A stretch of DNA of 64,000 bases, taken from assembly GCF_023283945.1 (NCBI RefSeq), contig NZ_JAKIKW010000011.1:1-64000 (forward strand), read 5' to 3'. Position numbers and translations under genes: made by a program. Of the stretch, positions 26,976 to 36,762 are shown in pieces. The DNA is from Shewanella gelidimarina. GTDB taxonomy: Bacteria > Pseudomonadota > Gammaproteobacteria > Enterobacterales > Shewanellaceae. The notes under the pieces are model-generated. The model worked only from the letters and a program-made list of their open reading frames with translations. It had not been told where the DNA came from and ran no database searches. Within the stretch, counting starts at the first letter, position 1. Each line of letters begins with the position of its first letter.

Positions 26976-28115
26976 TTAATGGAATAGGTAGTTCAGCCAG
27001 CCCTGCATTCTTAACAATACTTTCCGCATAATCGCCACGTGCGCAAAGTGCTCAGTGTAAATAGCGATATGGCCAGAAACACCGGCCGGGAAGCGCTTAA
27101 TAACTTCATCTTGATCTTCTAGTTCTATAACAACAATAGCTCTACCACGTACTGTCATAATGTTAGAAGTAATAAGTCGACCACCAGACTGGATCTCACC
27201 CTCAGCCATCGCAGGTAATATCTGCGCGACTTTGCCCTTAAAGACAACACCTGGTGCACCGTCTAAAATGACCTCGGCTTCGTCACCTTCCTGCAGTCTT
27301 AATAAAGAGTTCTGCCAAAATGATCCAGCGAAAATACGGTCGTCATCAGGAATAAAACTGAGTAGCGATCTTAGCGGCATGGGGACGGCTACAATTCCTG
27401 GGCGTAATGCCAACTGTGTCACTATGCCATCGGCAGGTGCTCTAACCACAGTTTGGTCGAGGTCAAATTGTGCTTTTTCAAGCTCGCCTTGGATCGCTGC
27501 AACTTTAGTATTAACCCCATCGACATTTGACTCAAAGGCTAATCGCACTCTTAACGCTTCAGCATTAGAAGCGGTCAACTGTGCTTCAGATGCTAAATAA
27601 AGTTGGCGTTTATTATCAAGTTCTAACTCTGTAAAAGGTGAATTTGCACCACCTCTTTTACGGCCTTTTTCGTAACGAGCATAAGCTGACTTACTTCTAT
27701 CTCGATCCGCTGTCGCTCTGACCACCGCGGCTTTAGCCATTTCCCAAGACGCTTCAAGTTGTGGCACTTCGAGTTCTGCAGCCACTAAGGCCGCACGCTT
27801 TTGTTTTACGATGGCTGCATATCCAGTAGGATCGAGCTTAAATAACACGTCGCCTTTTTTGATCGGTGTGTTAGCTTCGACTTCCACAGAAACAACCACG
27901 CCTCGTACTAGCGGGTTGATCGGCGTTGTAACGAACATCTCTTTACCATACGGCGTATAGGGGTGGTTGTAGTTCATTAATAAAATCAATGCACCCACAA
28001 TAAAGATGCCACCCAATATCGCTGTCGGTACCGTCCATTTTGTCAGAGGGATCTTGAATATTTTAAAAATAGCGATACAAATCGCGGTATAAGTAAGAAC
28101 GAGTAATAAGTCCAT
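26976..28115 (-). CDS. yiaV: HlyD/EmrA-type membrane fusion protein, YiaV-like
   Basis: 379 residues with two N-terminal hydrophobic segments (about 5-20 and 26-46), then a barrel-lipoyl-coiled coil hairpin and a beta-barrel domain (VVRAPADGIVTQLALRPGIV is the lipoyl half-motif). It should span the periplasm as the adaptor of an efflux assembly. Its start is immediately after the stop of the DUF3302 gene, the same pairing as YiaW-YiaV in E. coli. No outer-membrane factor or pump gene is adjacent. Substrate unknown. Confidence 0.82.
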   Translation of the reverse strand: MDLLLVLTYTAICIAIFKIFKIPLTKWTVPTAILGGIFIVGALILLMNYNHPYTPYGKEMFVTTPINPLVRGVVVSVEVEANTPIKKGDVLFKLDPTGYAAIVKQKRAALVAAELEVPQLEASWEMAKAAVVRATADRDRSKSAYARYEKGRKRGGANSPFTELELDNKRQLYLASEAQLTASNAEALRVRLAFESNVDGVNTKVAAIQGELEKAQFDLDQTVVRAPADGIVTQLALRPGIVAVPMPLRSLLSFIPDDDRIFAGSFWQNSLLRLQEGDEAEVILDGAPGVVFKGKVAQILPAMAEGEIQSGGRLITSNIMTVRGRAIVVIELEDQDEVIKRFPAGVSGHIAIYTEHFAHVAIMRKVLLRMQGWLNYLFH

Positions 28116-28116
28116 G

Positions 28117-28518
28117 CTACGCCTTCTCCTCTAGTGATCCACTGGTCTGTTCGACAACGGGCTCGACCTGCTCAACTGCAGTATGATTGCTTTCAACGGC
28201 GGCTAACCTTTGTTCTAATTTTCTTACGGTTTCGGTCAAGCCCTTGACCTCGCTGTCTAAAATCTGTTCTTTCTCGATAACTTGATTGAAACCCCAACCA
28301 CGATCTTCGCGATACAAGGTGGCCCAGATCCACAAAAAAGGCCAAATAGCATGCAGTGTGAAAAGGCTTACCCAGCCAGCGACATGAATAGCATCTTGCT
28401 GAGGATGATTTCGATCTTTTGCTATTTCATAAGGGATGTCGTGAATTGCTATCACGCCATAAAAAATAAAAATCGCTACAAAAAAGATAATTCCTAATGC
28501 AAAGTAATCTAAAAACAC
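28117..28518 (-). CDS. yiaW: DUF3302 inner-membrane protein, YiaW-like
   Basis: 133 residues with two membrane helices (about 4-24 and 47-67), followed by a cytoplasmic coiled coil (about 84-115). The start is GTG at 28518 with GGAG six bases upstream. The sequence ALGIIFFVAIFIFYGVIAIHDIPYEIAKDRNHPQQDAIHVAGWVSLFTLHAIWPFLWIWA fits DUF3302. It is paired with the HlyD-type protein that follows one base later, presumably forming an unusual two-component export or envelope complex. Function is unknown. Confidence 0.8.
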   Translation of the reverse strand: MFLDYFALGIIFFVAIFIFYGVIAIHDIPYEIAKDRNHPQQDAIHVAGWVSLFTLHAIWPFLWIWATLYREDRGWGFNQVIEKEQILDSEVKGLTETVRKLEQRLAAVESNHTAVEQVEPVVEQTSGSLEEKA

Positions 28519-28795
28519 AACGCACTCCTTCTAAATGTGTCAATTACGGGAATTAATTATCCCCAACGCAACAAAATCATATTGGCAACAAAAACCTTAC
28601 AAAGCCATATTTATTTGATATAAAACTTCATATTAGCGTGCCCTTCTGTTCTGAAATCACGTGATCTGCCACACATTTATTGCCTATCTTACGTTAGAAC
28701 GTATAACCTCAGGGTAAACTAAAAGACTTACCTCCAACCAGTGATATAACTCGGCGTGAGAGTAAGACCCTACATAACTAATAAAGGTATAAACC

Positions 28796-29971
28796 ATGAT
28801 TGGTACAGCGTTAAGTGTAAGCGCAAAACGCGCAATGCTTCTTGGATCGGGTGAATTAGGCAAGGAAGTGGCTATCGAACTGCAGCGCTTTGGTATCGAA
28901 GTGATTGCTGTTGACCGCTATGCCAATGCGCCAGCAATGCAGATAGCTCACCGCAGTCATGTCATCAACATGCTTGATGCCGCAGCACTCGAGCAAGTGA
29001 TTGCGCTTGAGAAGCCTGACTTAGTGATCCCAGAGCTTGAAGCTATTGCCACTCAAACGTTAGTTGAGCTAGAGGCTAAAGGGGTCAACATTGTCCCCAC
29101 GGCTAAAGCAACTCAATTAACGATGGATAGAGAGGGGATCCGACGCCTCGCCGCTGAGACGTTAGCAATCCCCACTTCAGCATACTTCTTCTGCGACACA
29201 CAAACGCAATTCAAACAAGCCATAGCAACAATTGGTTTACCTTGTGTGGTCAAGCCCGTAATGAGTTCATCCGGTAAAGGGCAAAGTGTTATTCGCACTG
29301 AGTCACAAATAGATGCCGCTTGGATTTACGCACAGGAAGGCGGCAGAGCGGGTGGTGGTCGAGTGATTGTTGAAGGCTTTATCGCCTTTGATTATGAGAT
29401 CACCCTACTGACCATCAACGCCGTTAACGGGATCCACTTCTGTGATGCCATTGGTCATCGTCAAGAAGCGGGTGACTACCGAGAATCTTGGCAGCCGCAG
29501 GTGATGTCAGATATCGTAACAGCCAAAGCCCAAGAAATAGGCAAAAAGGTGGTTCAAGCACTCGGTGGCTACGGCTTGTTTGGCGTCGAACTGTTTATTA
29601 AGGGTGATGCTGTGTATTTTTCAGAAGTGTCACCACGACCGCACGATACCGGCATGGTTACTATGATCAGCCAAGACTTGTCTGAATTCGCGCTGCACGT
29701 TCGTGCAATATTGGGCTTACCTATCAGCAATATCGTACAACATGGGCCCAGTGCATCGGCTGTGATCCTGGCAGAAGGTCATTCAAACAACATTCAATTT
29801 TCAGGGATTGCAGAGGCTTTGGTTGCACCTAATACCCAAGTTAGATTATTTGGCAAACCTGAGATTGATGGCAGCAGACGATTGGGTGTGGCATTAGCCA
29901 GAGACACCACGATTGAACGAGCAGTAGAGAAAGCCCTTGCCTCGGCCAATAAAATTAACGTCATTCTCTAG
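28796..29971 (+). CDS. purT: Formate-dependent GAR transformylase PurT
   Basis: ATP-grasp enzyme making formyl-GAR from GAR, formate and ATP in purine synthesis, the folate-independent alternative to PurN. 391 residues, as in E. coli (392). [17 protein letters not shown] at the start, the ATP-grasp block [16 protein letters not shown] and the metal-binding [13 protein letters not shown] are conserved. An AAGG Shine-Dalgarno precedes the ATG. I do not see a convincing PurR operator in the 277 bases upstream. Monocistronic, ended by a strong terminator. Confidence 0.95.
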   Translation: MIGTALSVSAKRAMLLGSGELGKEVAIELQRFGIEVIAVDRYANAPAMQIAHRSHVINMLDAAALEQVIALEKPDLVIPELEAIATQTLVELEAKGVNIVPTAKATQLTMDREGIRRLAAETLAIPTSAYFFCDTQTQFKQAIATIGLPCVVKPVMSSSGKGQSVIRTESQIDAAWIYAQEGGRAGGGRVIVEGFIAFDYEITLLTINAVNGIHFCDAIGHRQEAGDYRESWQPQVMSDIVTAKAQEIGKKVVQALGGYGLFGVELFIKGDAVYFSEVSPRPHDTGMVTMISQDLSEFALHVRAILGLPISNIVQHGPSASAVILAEGHSNNIQFSGIAEALVAPNTQVRLFGKPEIDGSRRLGVALARDTTIERAVEKALASANKINVIL

Positions 29972-30002
29972 AAAAGTTTGTAATAAACAGTTCTGCAGTA
30001 AA

Positions 30003-30034
30003 AAGCCCTTTATGTAACGCGACATAAAGGGCTT
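30003..30034. terminator. Bidirectional terminator between purT and the dehydrogenase gene
   Basis: AAGCCCTTTATGT (30003-30015) pairs perfectly with ACATAAAGGGCTT (30022-30034), loop of six. The two flanking genes converge here. The flanking T-run on the plus strand is short. Confidence 0.7.
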
Positions 30035-30058
30035 CAATATTCTGACTGGCAATCACCG

Positions 30059-31012
30059 CTAGTTAACCGTATTAACGGCATCGCCATTTAAAAAACCGCT
30101 AAGATTATTAACCGCAATATTGAGCAGATTCTGTCTAGCTTCGATTGTTGCCCATGCATTATGCGGTGAAATGCTAATGTTGGGCGCTTTAAGCAGAGGG
30201 TTGTCCTTTTGAGGAGGCTCAGTCGACAACACATCTACGCCGCTAAAAGCAATCTGCCCTTGCGCTAACGCATCAGCCAACGCTGACTCATCAACTAAGC
30301 CACCGCGAGCAGTATTAATTAACATTGCTGTGGGCTTCATCTGCTTTAACACACTGCGATTAATCAGCTTATCGGTAGCCGTCGTTAAAGGACAATGTAG
30401 CGAAACAATATCAGAATCCATAAACAAGCTATCTTGCGTAACCCAAGTGCACCCAGCAGGAAGTACTAGCTTAGCGTTACGAGTATTCACGATGACTTGC
30501 ATACCGAATGCCAGCGCGATTTGGGCTACCGCTTGGCCGATATCACCAAAACCGACTAAGCCTAATGTCTTGCCCTTTAGCGACTGCAGTGGCGATAAAG
30601 TAAAACAAAAATCTTCACTTAATGACCATTTCCCCTGCATCACAGCATCTGAGTGACGTGCTACCTGTTGAGTCGCATGGAGGATATGGGCAAATACCAT
30701 CTGGGCGACGGCATCAGGCCCATAACCCGGCACATTGGTCACTAGGATCCCAAGTGCGGTAGCAGCCTTGATATCAACAACATTTGTCCCAGTGGCAAGC
30801 ACACCTACATATCTAAGCTTGGGTAATTGCTTAAGCGTGTTTTCATCGAGTACGGTTTTATTGGTCAGCAACACTGCGGCATCTTTGCTGCGAGCAAGGA
30901 CATCTTGTGGTGCGGTCCGTTCAAAACAGGTCAGCTCACCCATTGCAGCAAGAGGTTTCCAACAAAGGTCCCCCGGATTCAGTGTGTAGCCATCTAAAAT
31001 AACTATCTGCAT
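30059..31012 (-). CDS. D-2-hydroxyacid dehydrogenase (glycerate/hydroxypyruvate-type)
   Basis: 317 residues, cytoplasmic NAD(P)-dependent oxidoreductase. The Rossmann motif GLVGFGDIGQAVA is near residues 150-162. The catalytic Arg is in LINTARGGLVDE, the Glu in the STEPPQKDNPLL block, and the His in ISPHNAWATIEAR. VGVLATGTNVVDI is the substrate-loop signature. The ending DVLSTEPP...SPHNAW and overall length fit hydroxypyruvate or glycerate dehydrogenases; the exact substrate is inferred. Monocistronic on the minus strand. Confidence 0.9.
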   Translation of the reverse strand: MQIVILDGYTLNPGDLCWKPLAAMGELTCFERTAPQDVLARSKDAAVLLTNKTVLDENTLKQLPKLRYVGVLATGTNVVDIKAATALGILVTNVPGYGPDAVAQMVFAHILHATQQVARHSDAVMQGKWSLSEDFCFTLSPLQSLKGKTLGLVGFGDIGQAVAQIALAFGMQVIVNTRNAKLVLPAGCTWVTQDSLFMDSDIVSLHCPLTTATDKLINRSVLKQMKPTAMLINTARGGLVDESALADALAQGQIAFSGVDVLSTEPPQKDNPLLKAPNISISPHNAWATIEARQNLLNIAVNNLSGFLNGDAVNTVN

Positions 31013-31064
31013 CTATTACTCTCATGTTGAGGTTTAGCTTCCAAACGCATTGTCATCATTTGCC

Positions 31065-31676
31065 TTAAAACTTAAGACTTGCCCCTATATTAGCTTGGCC
31101 TTGCCACATGATGTCCGTCTGAATATTCCAAAGACAGCCCTGTCCACTGCAAAACAGTTCATTATTCGAATTTACAAAGGTCGCGTAACCCTTAACCTCT
31201 GCGAACAACGAAAATGCACTGGTGACTTGATACTCTACGCCCCCTCCTAATGCGACTGAAAATCGGGTCTCATTTGAGTAGGCGCCACTGGGTCTCATTT
31301 GAGTTAACCCCAAACTGGTAGTGACATAAGGTTTAACGTCTTTCATTGGAAAATACAGAGTGCCGCCGACATGAAAATAGTCAACATCCATTTTAGTGAT
31401 AACATCGGGACTGAAAGTGCCGCTGGCACGTAAATCAGTCGATTGATGACTATAAAGCAGGTAAACATTACCAGGATCTTTAGTCGTAAAACCTAACATC
31501 ACGCCATAGTTCTCAGCTTCAGACACTTTGACGGTGCCATTATCTTCACTTTGGGTGCTGTAAATATCGAAATCACTCGCACCGAAGCTGTAACCACCAA
31601 AGGGGGCGACATAGACTTCAGCCACTGCGGGCAAAGAAAAAAACGCGGTCAATACAAATGCTAGGCTTTTTCTCAT
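31065..31676 (-). CDS. Small outer-membrane beta-barrel protein
   Basis: 203 residues with a signal peptide (MRKSLAFVLTAFFSLPAVA) and an alternating-strand barrel ending in GASLKF, the usual C-terminal Phe. Blocks such as YVAPFGGYSFGASDF and VGGTLYFPMKDVKPYVTTSLGL match the OmpA/OmpW-like eight-stranded barrel type. There is a Cys pair (LFCSGQGCLW) in a surface loop. GAAGGA precedes the ATG. It is upstream of the D-2-hydroxyacid dehydrogenase gene on the same strand. Function unknown. Confidence 0.75.
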   Translation of the reverse strand: MRKSLAFVLTAFFSLPAVAEVYVAPFGGYSFGASDFDIYSTQSEDNGTVKVSEAENYGVMLGFTTKDPGNVYLLYSHQSTDLRASGTFSPDVITKMDVDYFHVGGTLYFPMKDVKPYVTTSLGLTQMRPSGAYSNETRFSVALGGGVEYQVTSAFSLFAEVKGYATFVNSNNELFCSGQGCLWNIQTDIMWQGQANIGASLKF

Positions 31677-31711
31677 AACAGATCCTTCTCGTTAATCATT
31701 ATTATGCAGGG

Positions 31712-32491
31712 TTAGCGCATACCTCTATCACTCTTAACCCTATCATAAGCTGCTTGAATATCTTGAGCTTTTGTTTTTGCCAGCTCCATCATTTCTGCAG
31801 GTAGCCCTTTAGCGACTAATTTGTCAGGATGATGCTCATTCATTAATTTGCGATAAGCTCTTTTAATATCTTGGTCAGACATCGACTCTTCCATACCTAA
31901 AACATCATAAGCGTCTTCAACTGAAGTATGATTACCACTGCCACCATTTCGATGGAAGTTGAACTCCGCCTGCCAGCGCGCAAGTAAATCGTCTAATTGC
32001 TTTTGGCTGAAGCCTAACTCTTTAGCAATGGTCGATAGAATTGAATGCTCTTTAGGGTCCAAGGTGGCATCTGATAACGCCGTTTGAATTTGGATTTCTA
32101 AAAACATCTGTAATACTTCTTTGCGCCCCATTGAGATCAATCTGAAGGTTTTCAGGCAGGCATGGATATCAAAGTTACTTTCCTTTCCTTCTCTAAAGGC
32201 GGCTTGCGCATCCGCTCTAGCCTCGCCACTGAGTCGCATTTGATCCATCAACGCATTGGCGATCCGAATATCAACTTCGGTTACTTGCCCAGATGCTTTC
32301 GCCACATGCCCCATTACAGCAAAAGTGGTATTAAAAAATAGCGCTTGTCGCTTACTGCTATTGCCAATGCCTGCCCGCTGGCTCTGACGGCGATCGTACA
32401 TATGCCCAAGCCACAAGCCGAAAACGCCGCCACCGATACGACCAAACATAAACCCGATAATAAAACCGAAAACTTTACCCCAAATTCGCAT
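31712..32491 (-). CDS. djlA: Co-chaperone DjlA
   Basis: Membrane-anchored J-domain partner of DnaK. 259 residues. A glycine-rich transmembrane segment of the DjlA type (VFGFIIGFMFGRIGGGVFGLWLG) is followed by a TerB-like region. A C-terminal J domain (about 190-255) has the HPD motif in NEHHPDKLVAKGLP. The start overlaps the murU stop by one base, so amgK-murU-djlA form one transcription unit, a standard neighbourhood for cell-wall recycling genes next to lptD. Confidence 0.93.
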   Translation of the reverse strand: MRIWGKVFGFIIGFMFGRIGGGVFGLWLGHMYDRRQSQRAGIGNSSKRQALFFNTTFAVMGHVAKASGQVTEVDIRIANALMDQMRLSGEARADAQAAFREGKESNFDIHACLKTFRLISMGRKEVLQMFLEIQIQTALSDATLDPKEHSILSTIAKELGFSQKQLDDLLARWQAEFNFHRNGGSGNHTSVEDAYDVLGMEESMSDQDIKRAYRKLMNEHHPDKLVAKGLPAEMMELAKTKAQDIQAAYDRVKSDRGMR

Positions 32492-33159
32492 TACTTACCC
32501 TTTTGTATTTCACGTGTTTCAATTTGTGCCAAACGCTCTACCGTGCCAACATCGCACCAATAATGATCAAAATAATCACCCATGACTTGCCCATTCGCCA
32601 TAGCTTCTCGCAGCAACGGCGCAAGCGCAAATGCTTGCGCTGAGACTTGAGTAAACATATCTGGGTGATAAACGCCCATCCCCGAAAAAGTGAGCTTATT
32701 TTCCCCGAACATTGAAACCTTGCCATTCAATAGCGCGAAGTCGCCCTGTGGATGTTGAATGGGATTATCGACTAACCAAAGATGCGCCAGTTCTCCTGAT
32801 GCTAAGCTTTCGATTTTAGGCAGCACATCAATAAAGACGTCACCGTTAATCACAAAAAATGGCTCATCACCGAGTAAAGTTAACGCTTTTTTAATTCCAC
32901 CACCGGTTTCTAAAGCCTGCGTTTCCTCACTATAAGAGATTTTCAGCCCCCATTTAGCACCATCACCTAATGCCGACACCAGCTTATGGCCGAGCCACGC
33001 ATGATTAATGATCACTTCTTTAAAGCCAGCCAGCGCTAGCTTTTCCAGGTGATATACAATCAGCGGTTTGCGCGCCACTTCAACCAAAGGTTTTGGTAGG
33101 CTATCGGTTAACGGACGTAGTCTTTCGCCACGTCCAGCCGCTAAAATCATTGCTTTCAT
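32491..33159 (-). CDS. murU: N-acetylmuramate alpha-1-phosphate uridylyltransferase MurU
   Basis: Makes UDP-MurNAc from MurNAc-1-phosphate in the peptidoglycan recycling bypass that avoids fosfomycin-sensitive MurA. 222 residues with the nucleotidyltransferase motif MILAAGRGERLRPLTDSLPKPLVEV and the metal-binding region FVINGDVFIDVLP. Its ATG overlaps the amgK stop by four bases (ATGA), and its stop overlaps the djlA start. Confidence 0.92.
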   Translation of the reverse strand: MKAMILAAGRGERLRPLTDSLPKPLVEVARKPLIVYHLEKLALAGFKEVIINHAWLGHKLVSALGDGAKWGLKISYSEETQALETGGGIKKALTLLGDEPFFVINGDVFIDVLPKIESLASGELAHLWLVDNPIQHPQGDFALLNGKVSMFGENKLTFSGMGVYHPDMFTQVSAQAFALAPLLREAMANGQVMGDYFDHYWCDVGTVERLAQIETREIQKGK

Positions 33160-34157
33160 TTTTTAGCCTTCACTGCGGGGATAATGACATTTCCAATCCA
33201 TTGGCTAAATCTACTCAGCTCAGGATAACGACTCGCTATATCGCGAACATATTCCAATGTTAACGGAATATCGGCCATATAGGCAGGCTTGCCATCACGG
33301 TAATTTAGTCTCGCGAATATCCCTGCAGCTTTGATATGTCGTTGCAGTCCCATCAAGTCAAACCAGCGCTGATATTGTGAAAAACTGACCTCAACAGGCA
33401 ATAACTGCGCTTCAATCACTTGCTTGTAGTGAATAAGCATGAGTTCATTGACGTTATCTTCAGGCCAGCGAATGTAACAGTCGCGTAATAATGAAACCGC
33501 ATCATAGGTCACAGGGCCAATAACAGCATCTTGGAAGTCGATAACCCTTAACTCATCATCTTGCAGCATGATATTACGACTATGGTAATCCCGATGCATG
33601 CCGACTTGAGGCTGCTGCCTAACATTTTCGGTTAGCACCTGAAAGGCCATATCAGTCTGAGCTCCTACCTCATCACTCGATAATCCAAGGTGATGCACTG
33701 CTAGCCACTCAGTAAATATATTCAATTCCCGAAGCACAAATTCATCGTCATAAATGGGCAATGGTGCTTGGTCAGTCGCGATGACTTTAGCGATATCGTT
33801 TAGCAATAATAACGCTTGTTGGTAGTACTGCCTTAGATTGCTGGGGTTCAATACCGATAATAACTGCACATCACCGAGATCGCTAAGCAACATAAAACCT
33901 TGCTTAGTATCACTGCAGATCACTTTAGGCACAGGTATTCCGGATCTTGAATAACTTTCAGCTATTTGTATAAACGGTGTAATTGGCACCAGTTTAGGGG
34001 GTGAATCAACTACAATATAAGAAACTGAGCCAACAACAACTCGAAAGTAACGTCTAAAACTGGCGTCTCCCGAAATAAGTTCCGGTGACACATTGGTGCT
34101 AAAATACTGGTTTACCCATGCATTTAACTGAAGAAATCTAGGATCTGACAAGGGCAC
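33156..34157 (-). CDS. amgK: N-acetylmuramate/N-acetylglucosamine kinase AmgK
   Basis: Phosphorylates the anomeric carbon of MurNAc or GlcNAc, feeding MurU. 333 residues from GTG 34157, where PLSDPRFLQLNAWV resembles the family start and GAGAG lies seven bases upstream; a TTG at 34226 would add 23 residues. The aminoglycoside-phosphotransferase-like kinase motifs are intact: VGMHRDYHSRNIML (catalytic Asp) and LRVIDFQDAVIGPVTYD (metal Asp). It is divergent from lptD. Confidence 0.92.
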   Translation of the reverse strand: MPLSDPRFLQLNAWVNQYFSTNVSPELISGDASFRRYFRVVVGSVSYIVVDSPPKLVPITPFIQIAESYSRSGIPVPKVICSDTKQGFMLLSDLGDVQLLSVLNPSNLRQYYQQALLLLNDIAKVIATDQAPLPIYDDEFVLRELNIFTEWLAVHHLGLSSDEVGAQTDMAFQVLTENVRQQPQVGMHRDYHSRNIMLQDDELRVIDFQDAVIGPVTYDAVSLLRDCYIRWPEDNVNELMLIHYKQVIEAQLLPVEVSFSQYQRWFDLMGLQRHIKAAGIFARLNYRDGKPAYMADIPLTLEYVRDIASRYPELSRFSQWIGNVIIPAVKAKK

Positions 34158-34257
34158 CTCATGGCTCTCAAGAAGAAATTGCTTTATTATAACGACAAAA
34201 TGGAAACAGCTAAGCGATTGAAACAAATTATTTGGCTGAGTTGCCCAAGAAAGGGTT

Positions 34258-34285
34258 CAACTTTTCTCTTCTTCAATAGTCCAAA
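34258..34285 (+). promoter_or_regulatory. Candidate RpoE (sigma-E) promoter for lptD
   Basis: CAACTT (34258-34263), a 16-base spacer, then TCCAAA (34280-34285), resembling the E. coli sigma-E pattern GGAACTT-N16-TCTGA. It lies 28 bases before the lptD start. E. coli lptD is a known sigma-E target, which makes the match more credible, but the hexamers are imperfect. Confidence 0.4.
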
Positions 34286-34313
34286 CTAAGAAATCATAAT
34301 TAATTGACCTAAG

Positions 34314-36638
34314 ATGCAGATCCGTTATTTTCTGGCCTTGAGCCTGCTTCCCCAATTTGCCTTGGCAAATGACGCCAATACTGCAACTGTTGAAAGTTCA
34401 CAGTGCGTTATTGAGCCTCCTGTTAAGCCTTATGTACCTCTGTATGATTTAGATAATCCAGCAGATCTTGAACGTATCTCCATTATTTCTGACCGCTCTG
34501 AAGCGCAAATGGGCAAACAAGCTAAATTCAATGGCGATGTTAGCTTCAGTCAAGGTGGCAGAAACATCTCCGCTGACGAAGCGATTCTTGATCAAGAAGC
34601 TGAAGAACTAGCCGCTAACGGTAATTTAGTATTTCAAGATGAACTTTTCACCGTCACAGCCGACTCTTTAGTTGCAAAAATGCGCAGTAATAGCGCGACG
34701 TTACTAGGCGCTAAATATTGGCTTAATGGCCAACAGATCCATGGCGATGCCAATAAGTTAGAGATCACCAAAGAAAACAACTTGTTGATGTCGAAAACCA
34801 ATTTTACAACTTGTCCCACTGACTCACCGGCATGGTTGTTAGAAGCGGATAGAATCAAAATTGACAGTAAAGAAGAGTGGGGAGAGATTTGGGACGCCAA
34901 GCTAAAAATTGGTGGTGTACCAATTATGTATATCCCATACATGACGATTCCCGTCTCAGATAAACGAAAATCTGGTTTTTTATTCCCATCCTTTAGTACC
35001 AGTACTACTAACGGTTTTGAAGTCGCGACACCTTATTATTGGAATATCGCGCCAGAGTTCGATCTAACATTTACACCTAACTACATGTCTGCTCGCGGTT
35101 TATATACTAAAACCGAATTTAGATATCTCGCTGGCGACAAGCAACAAGGTCAACTGAACTTTGAATTTTTGCCTGACGATGACAAGTTAACCAATAGCCC
35201 TAACCGTTACCTTTACCATTGGGAACATAGTGGTGCGATAGACAAAAACTGGCGCGTATTGGCAAATTATACCGACGTATCAGACAACAACTATTTCAAT
35301 GACCTGAATTCAGATGTGCAGCGCGCTACCGATAATCAATTGACCCGTATTGGTGAAATTAGTTATTTTGAAGAAAATTGGGATATTAGTGCTCGCGTAC
35401 AAGACATCAAAGTCCTTGGAGAGGAAGAAAAACCTTACCAAGTGATGCCACAGTTCACGTTTAACTACCGCGCACCTGAATATTGGAATGGTTTTGATAT
35501 TAACTTGATGAGTGAAGTCACCAATTTTTCACATCAAGATAGTGAATACTCGACAGCAACACGTTTGCATATTGAGCCCAGTATCTCCTATCCAATACAT
35601 GGTCCAGCGGGCTCATTGACGAGCGAAGTCAAACTGCTGCAAACCAATTATGTACAAGATGACAACTCCAATCTTTCAAGCTCGACACTTGATGACAAAG
35701 TCAATCGCACCTTGCCGCAAGTACGAATTCACGGCCAAATTAATTTTGAGCGCTTCACTGACTATTTCAATACGAACTACCGTCAAACCTTGGAGCCTCA
35801 ATTCCAATACTTGTATGTGGGTTATGAAGACCAATCTAACATCGGTATTTATGACACTGCACAGTTGCAAGACGACTATAACGGACTCTTTCGTGAACGC
35901 CGCTTTTCAGGCTTAGATCGTATTGCTGATGCCAACCAGTTTACGTTAGGTTTAACCACCAAGCTGTTTGATGATCAAAACAAAGAAGTGTTCAAATTTA
36001 GCTTGGGACAAATAATTTACCTAGAAGATAGCCGTGTAGGCCTTAATGACGTTAATGGCAGCTCTGATAGCTTTGTTCAAGAAAACACTTCAAATTCTGC
36101 CCTTGCTGCAGAACTAAGCACCCAGCTTTATTCTGATTGGTTCTTAAGTGGCTCGATTCAATACGACGCCAAAGAGAGTGAGAATAAGAAGAGTGAGCTC
36201 ACCGTTGATTATCGCCCAGGCAAGAATAAGCTACTGCAAGCAAGTTATCGATACGTACCCGATCTGCTAAACACCAATACCAACGAGTCAGTTGATATAA
36301 AGCAAGTCGGCTTAAGAGGTGCATGGCCAATTAATGACAGCTTATATTTGGTTGGAAACTGGTATTATGACCTCAATGAAAGCCGCAGCGTTGAAACCTA
36401 TACCGGATTTCAATATGAATCTTGTTGCTGGGCACTGCGTTTGAGTTATCATTACCGCATTAAGACCAATTACATTGACGAAGACAACCCAGTCAATGAT
36501 ACTCGAGAACTATTTGAAAGCGGTGTTTACCTGAATTTTGTGATTAAAGGTTTAGGTGGCTCAGGTCCGTTAGGGGTCTCCGATATGCTTAATGATGGCC
36601 TCTTTAACTATCGCAAACCACTTTATTTAAAGAACTAA
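34314..36638 (+). CDS. lptD: LPS-assembly outer-membrane protein LptD
   Basis: The outer-membrane barrel that, with LptE, inserts lipopolysaccharide into the outer leaflet. 774 residues, a usual length. The signal peptide (LALSLLPQFALA) is followed by an N-terminal OstA/beta-taco domain (about 55-190), then the barrel. Cys in SSQCVIEPP near the N-terminus, NFTTCPTDSPAW, and the pair ESCCWALRLSYHY near the end are the cysteines that form the required disulfides. It begins the lptD-surA-pdxA-rsmA-apaG-apaH cluster, and a candidate sigma-E promoter lies upstream. Confidence 0.96.
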   Translation: MQIRYFLALSLLPQFALANDANTATVESSQCVIEPPVKPYVPLYDLDNPADLERISIISDRSEAQMGKQAKFNGDVSFSQGGRNISADEAILDQEAEELAANGNLVFQDELFTVTADSLVAKMRSNSATLLGAKYWLNGQQIHGDANKLEITKENNLLMSKTNFTTCPTDSPAWLLEADRIKIDSKEEWGEIWDAKLKIGGVPIMYIPYMTIPVSDKRKSGFLFPSFSTSTTNGFEVATPYYWNIAPEFDLTFTPNYMSARGLYTKTEFRYLAGDKQQGQLNFEFLPDDDKLTNSPNRYLYHWEHSGAIDKNWRVLANYTDVSDNNYFNDLNSDVQRATDNQLTRIGEISYFEENWDISARVQDIKVLGEEEKPYQVMPQFTFNYRAPEYWNGFDINLMSEVTNFSHQDSEYSTATRLHIEPSISYPIHGPAGSLTSEVKLLQTNYVQDDNSNLSSSTLDDKVNRTLPQVRIHGQINFERFTDYFNTNYRQTLEPQFQYLYVGYEDQSNIGIYDTAQLQDDYNGLFRERRFSGLDRIADANQFTLGLTTKLFDDQNKEVFKFSLGQIIYLEDSRVGLNDVNGSSDSFVQENTSNSALAAELSTQLYSDWFLSGSIQYDAKESENKKSELTVDYRPGKNKLLQASYRYVPDLLNTNTNESVDIKQVGLRGAWPINDSLYLVGNWYYDLNESRSVETYTGFQYESCCWALRLSYHYRIKTNYIDEDNPVNDTRELFESGVYLNFVIKGLGGSGPLGVSDMLNDGLFNYRKPLYLKN

Positions 36639-36762
36639 ATTAACAAAATTAGCTAAAATGCTGAACCTAGCCGATGACAAGCAGTCAAAGCAGGATAAAA
36701 GAATCATTAACCCAGTATGAAAATACTGTAAATGACATCATAAATGCCAAGGATTTTTGTGG

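Noticed and set aside
27160..27600. 146-codon open stretch opposite the HlyD-type gene
   Set aside because: Antisense to a clear coding region, and its translation is low-complexity Ser/Thr/Ala-rich.
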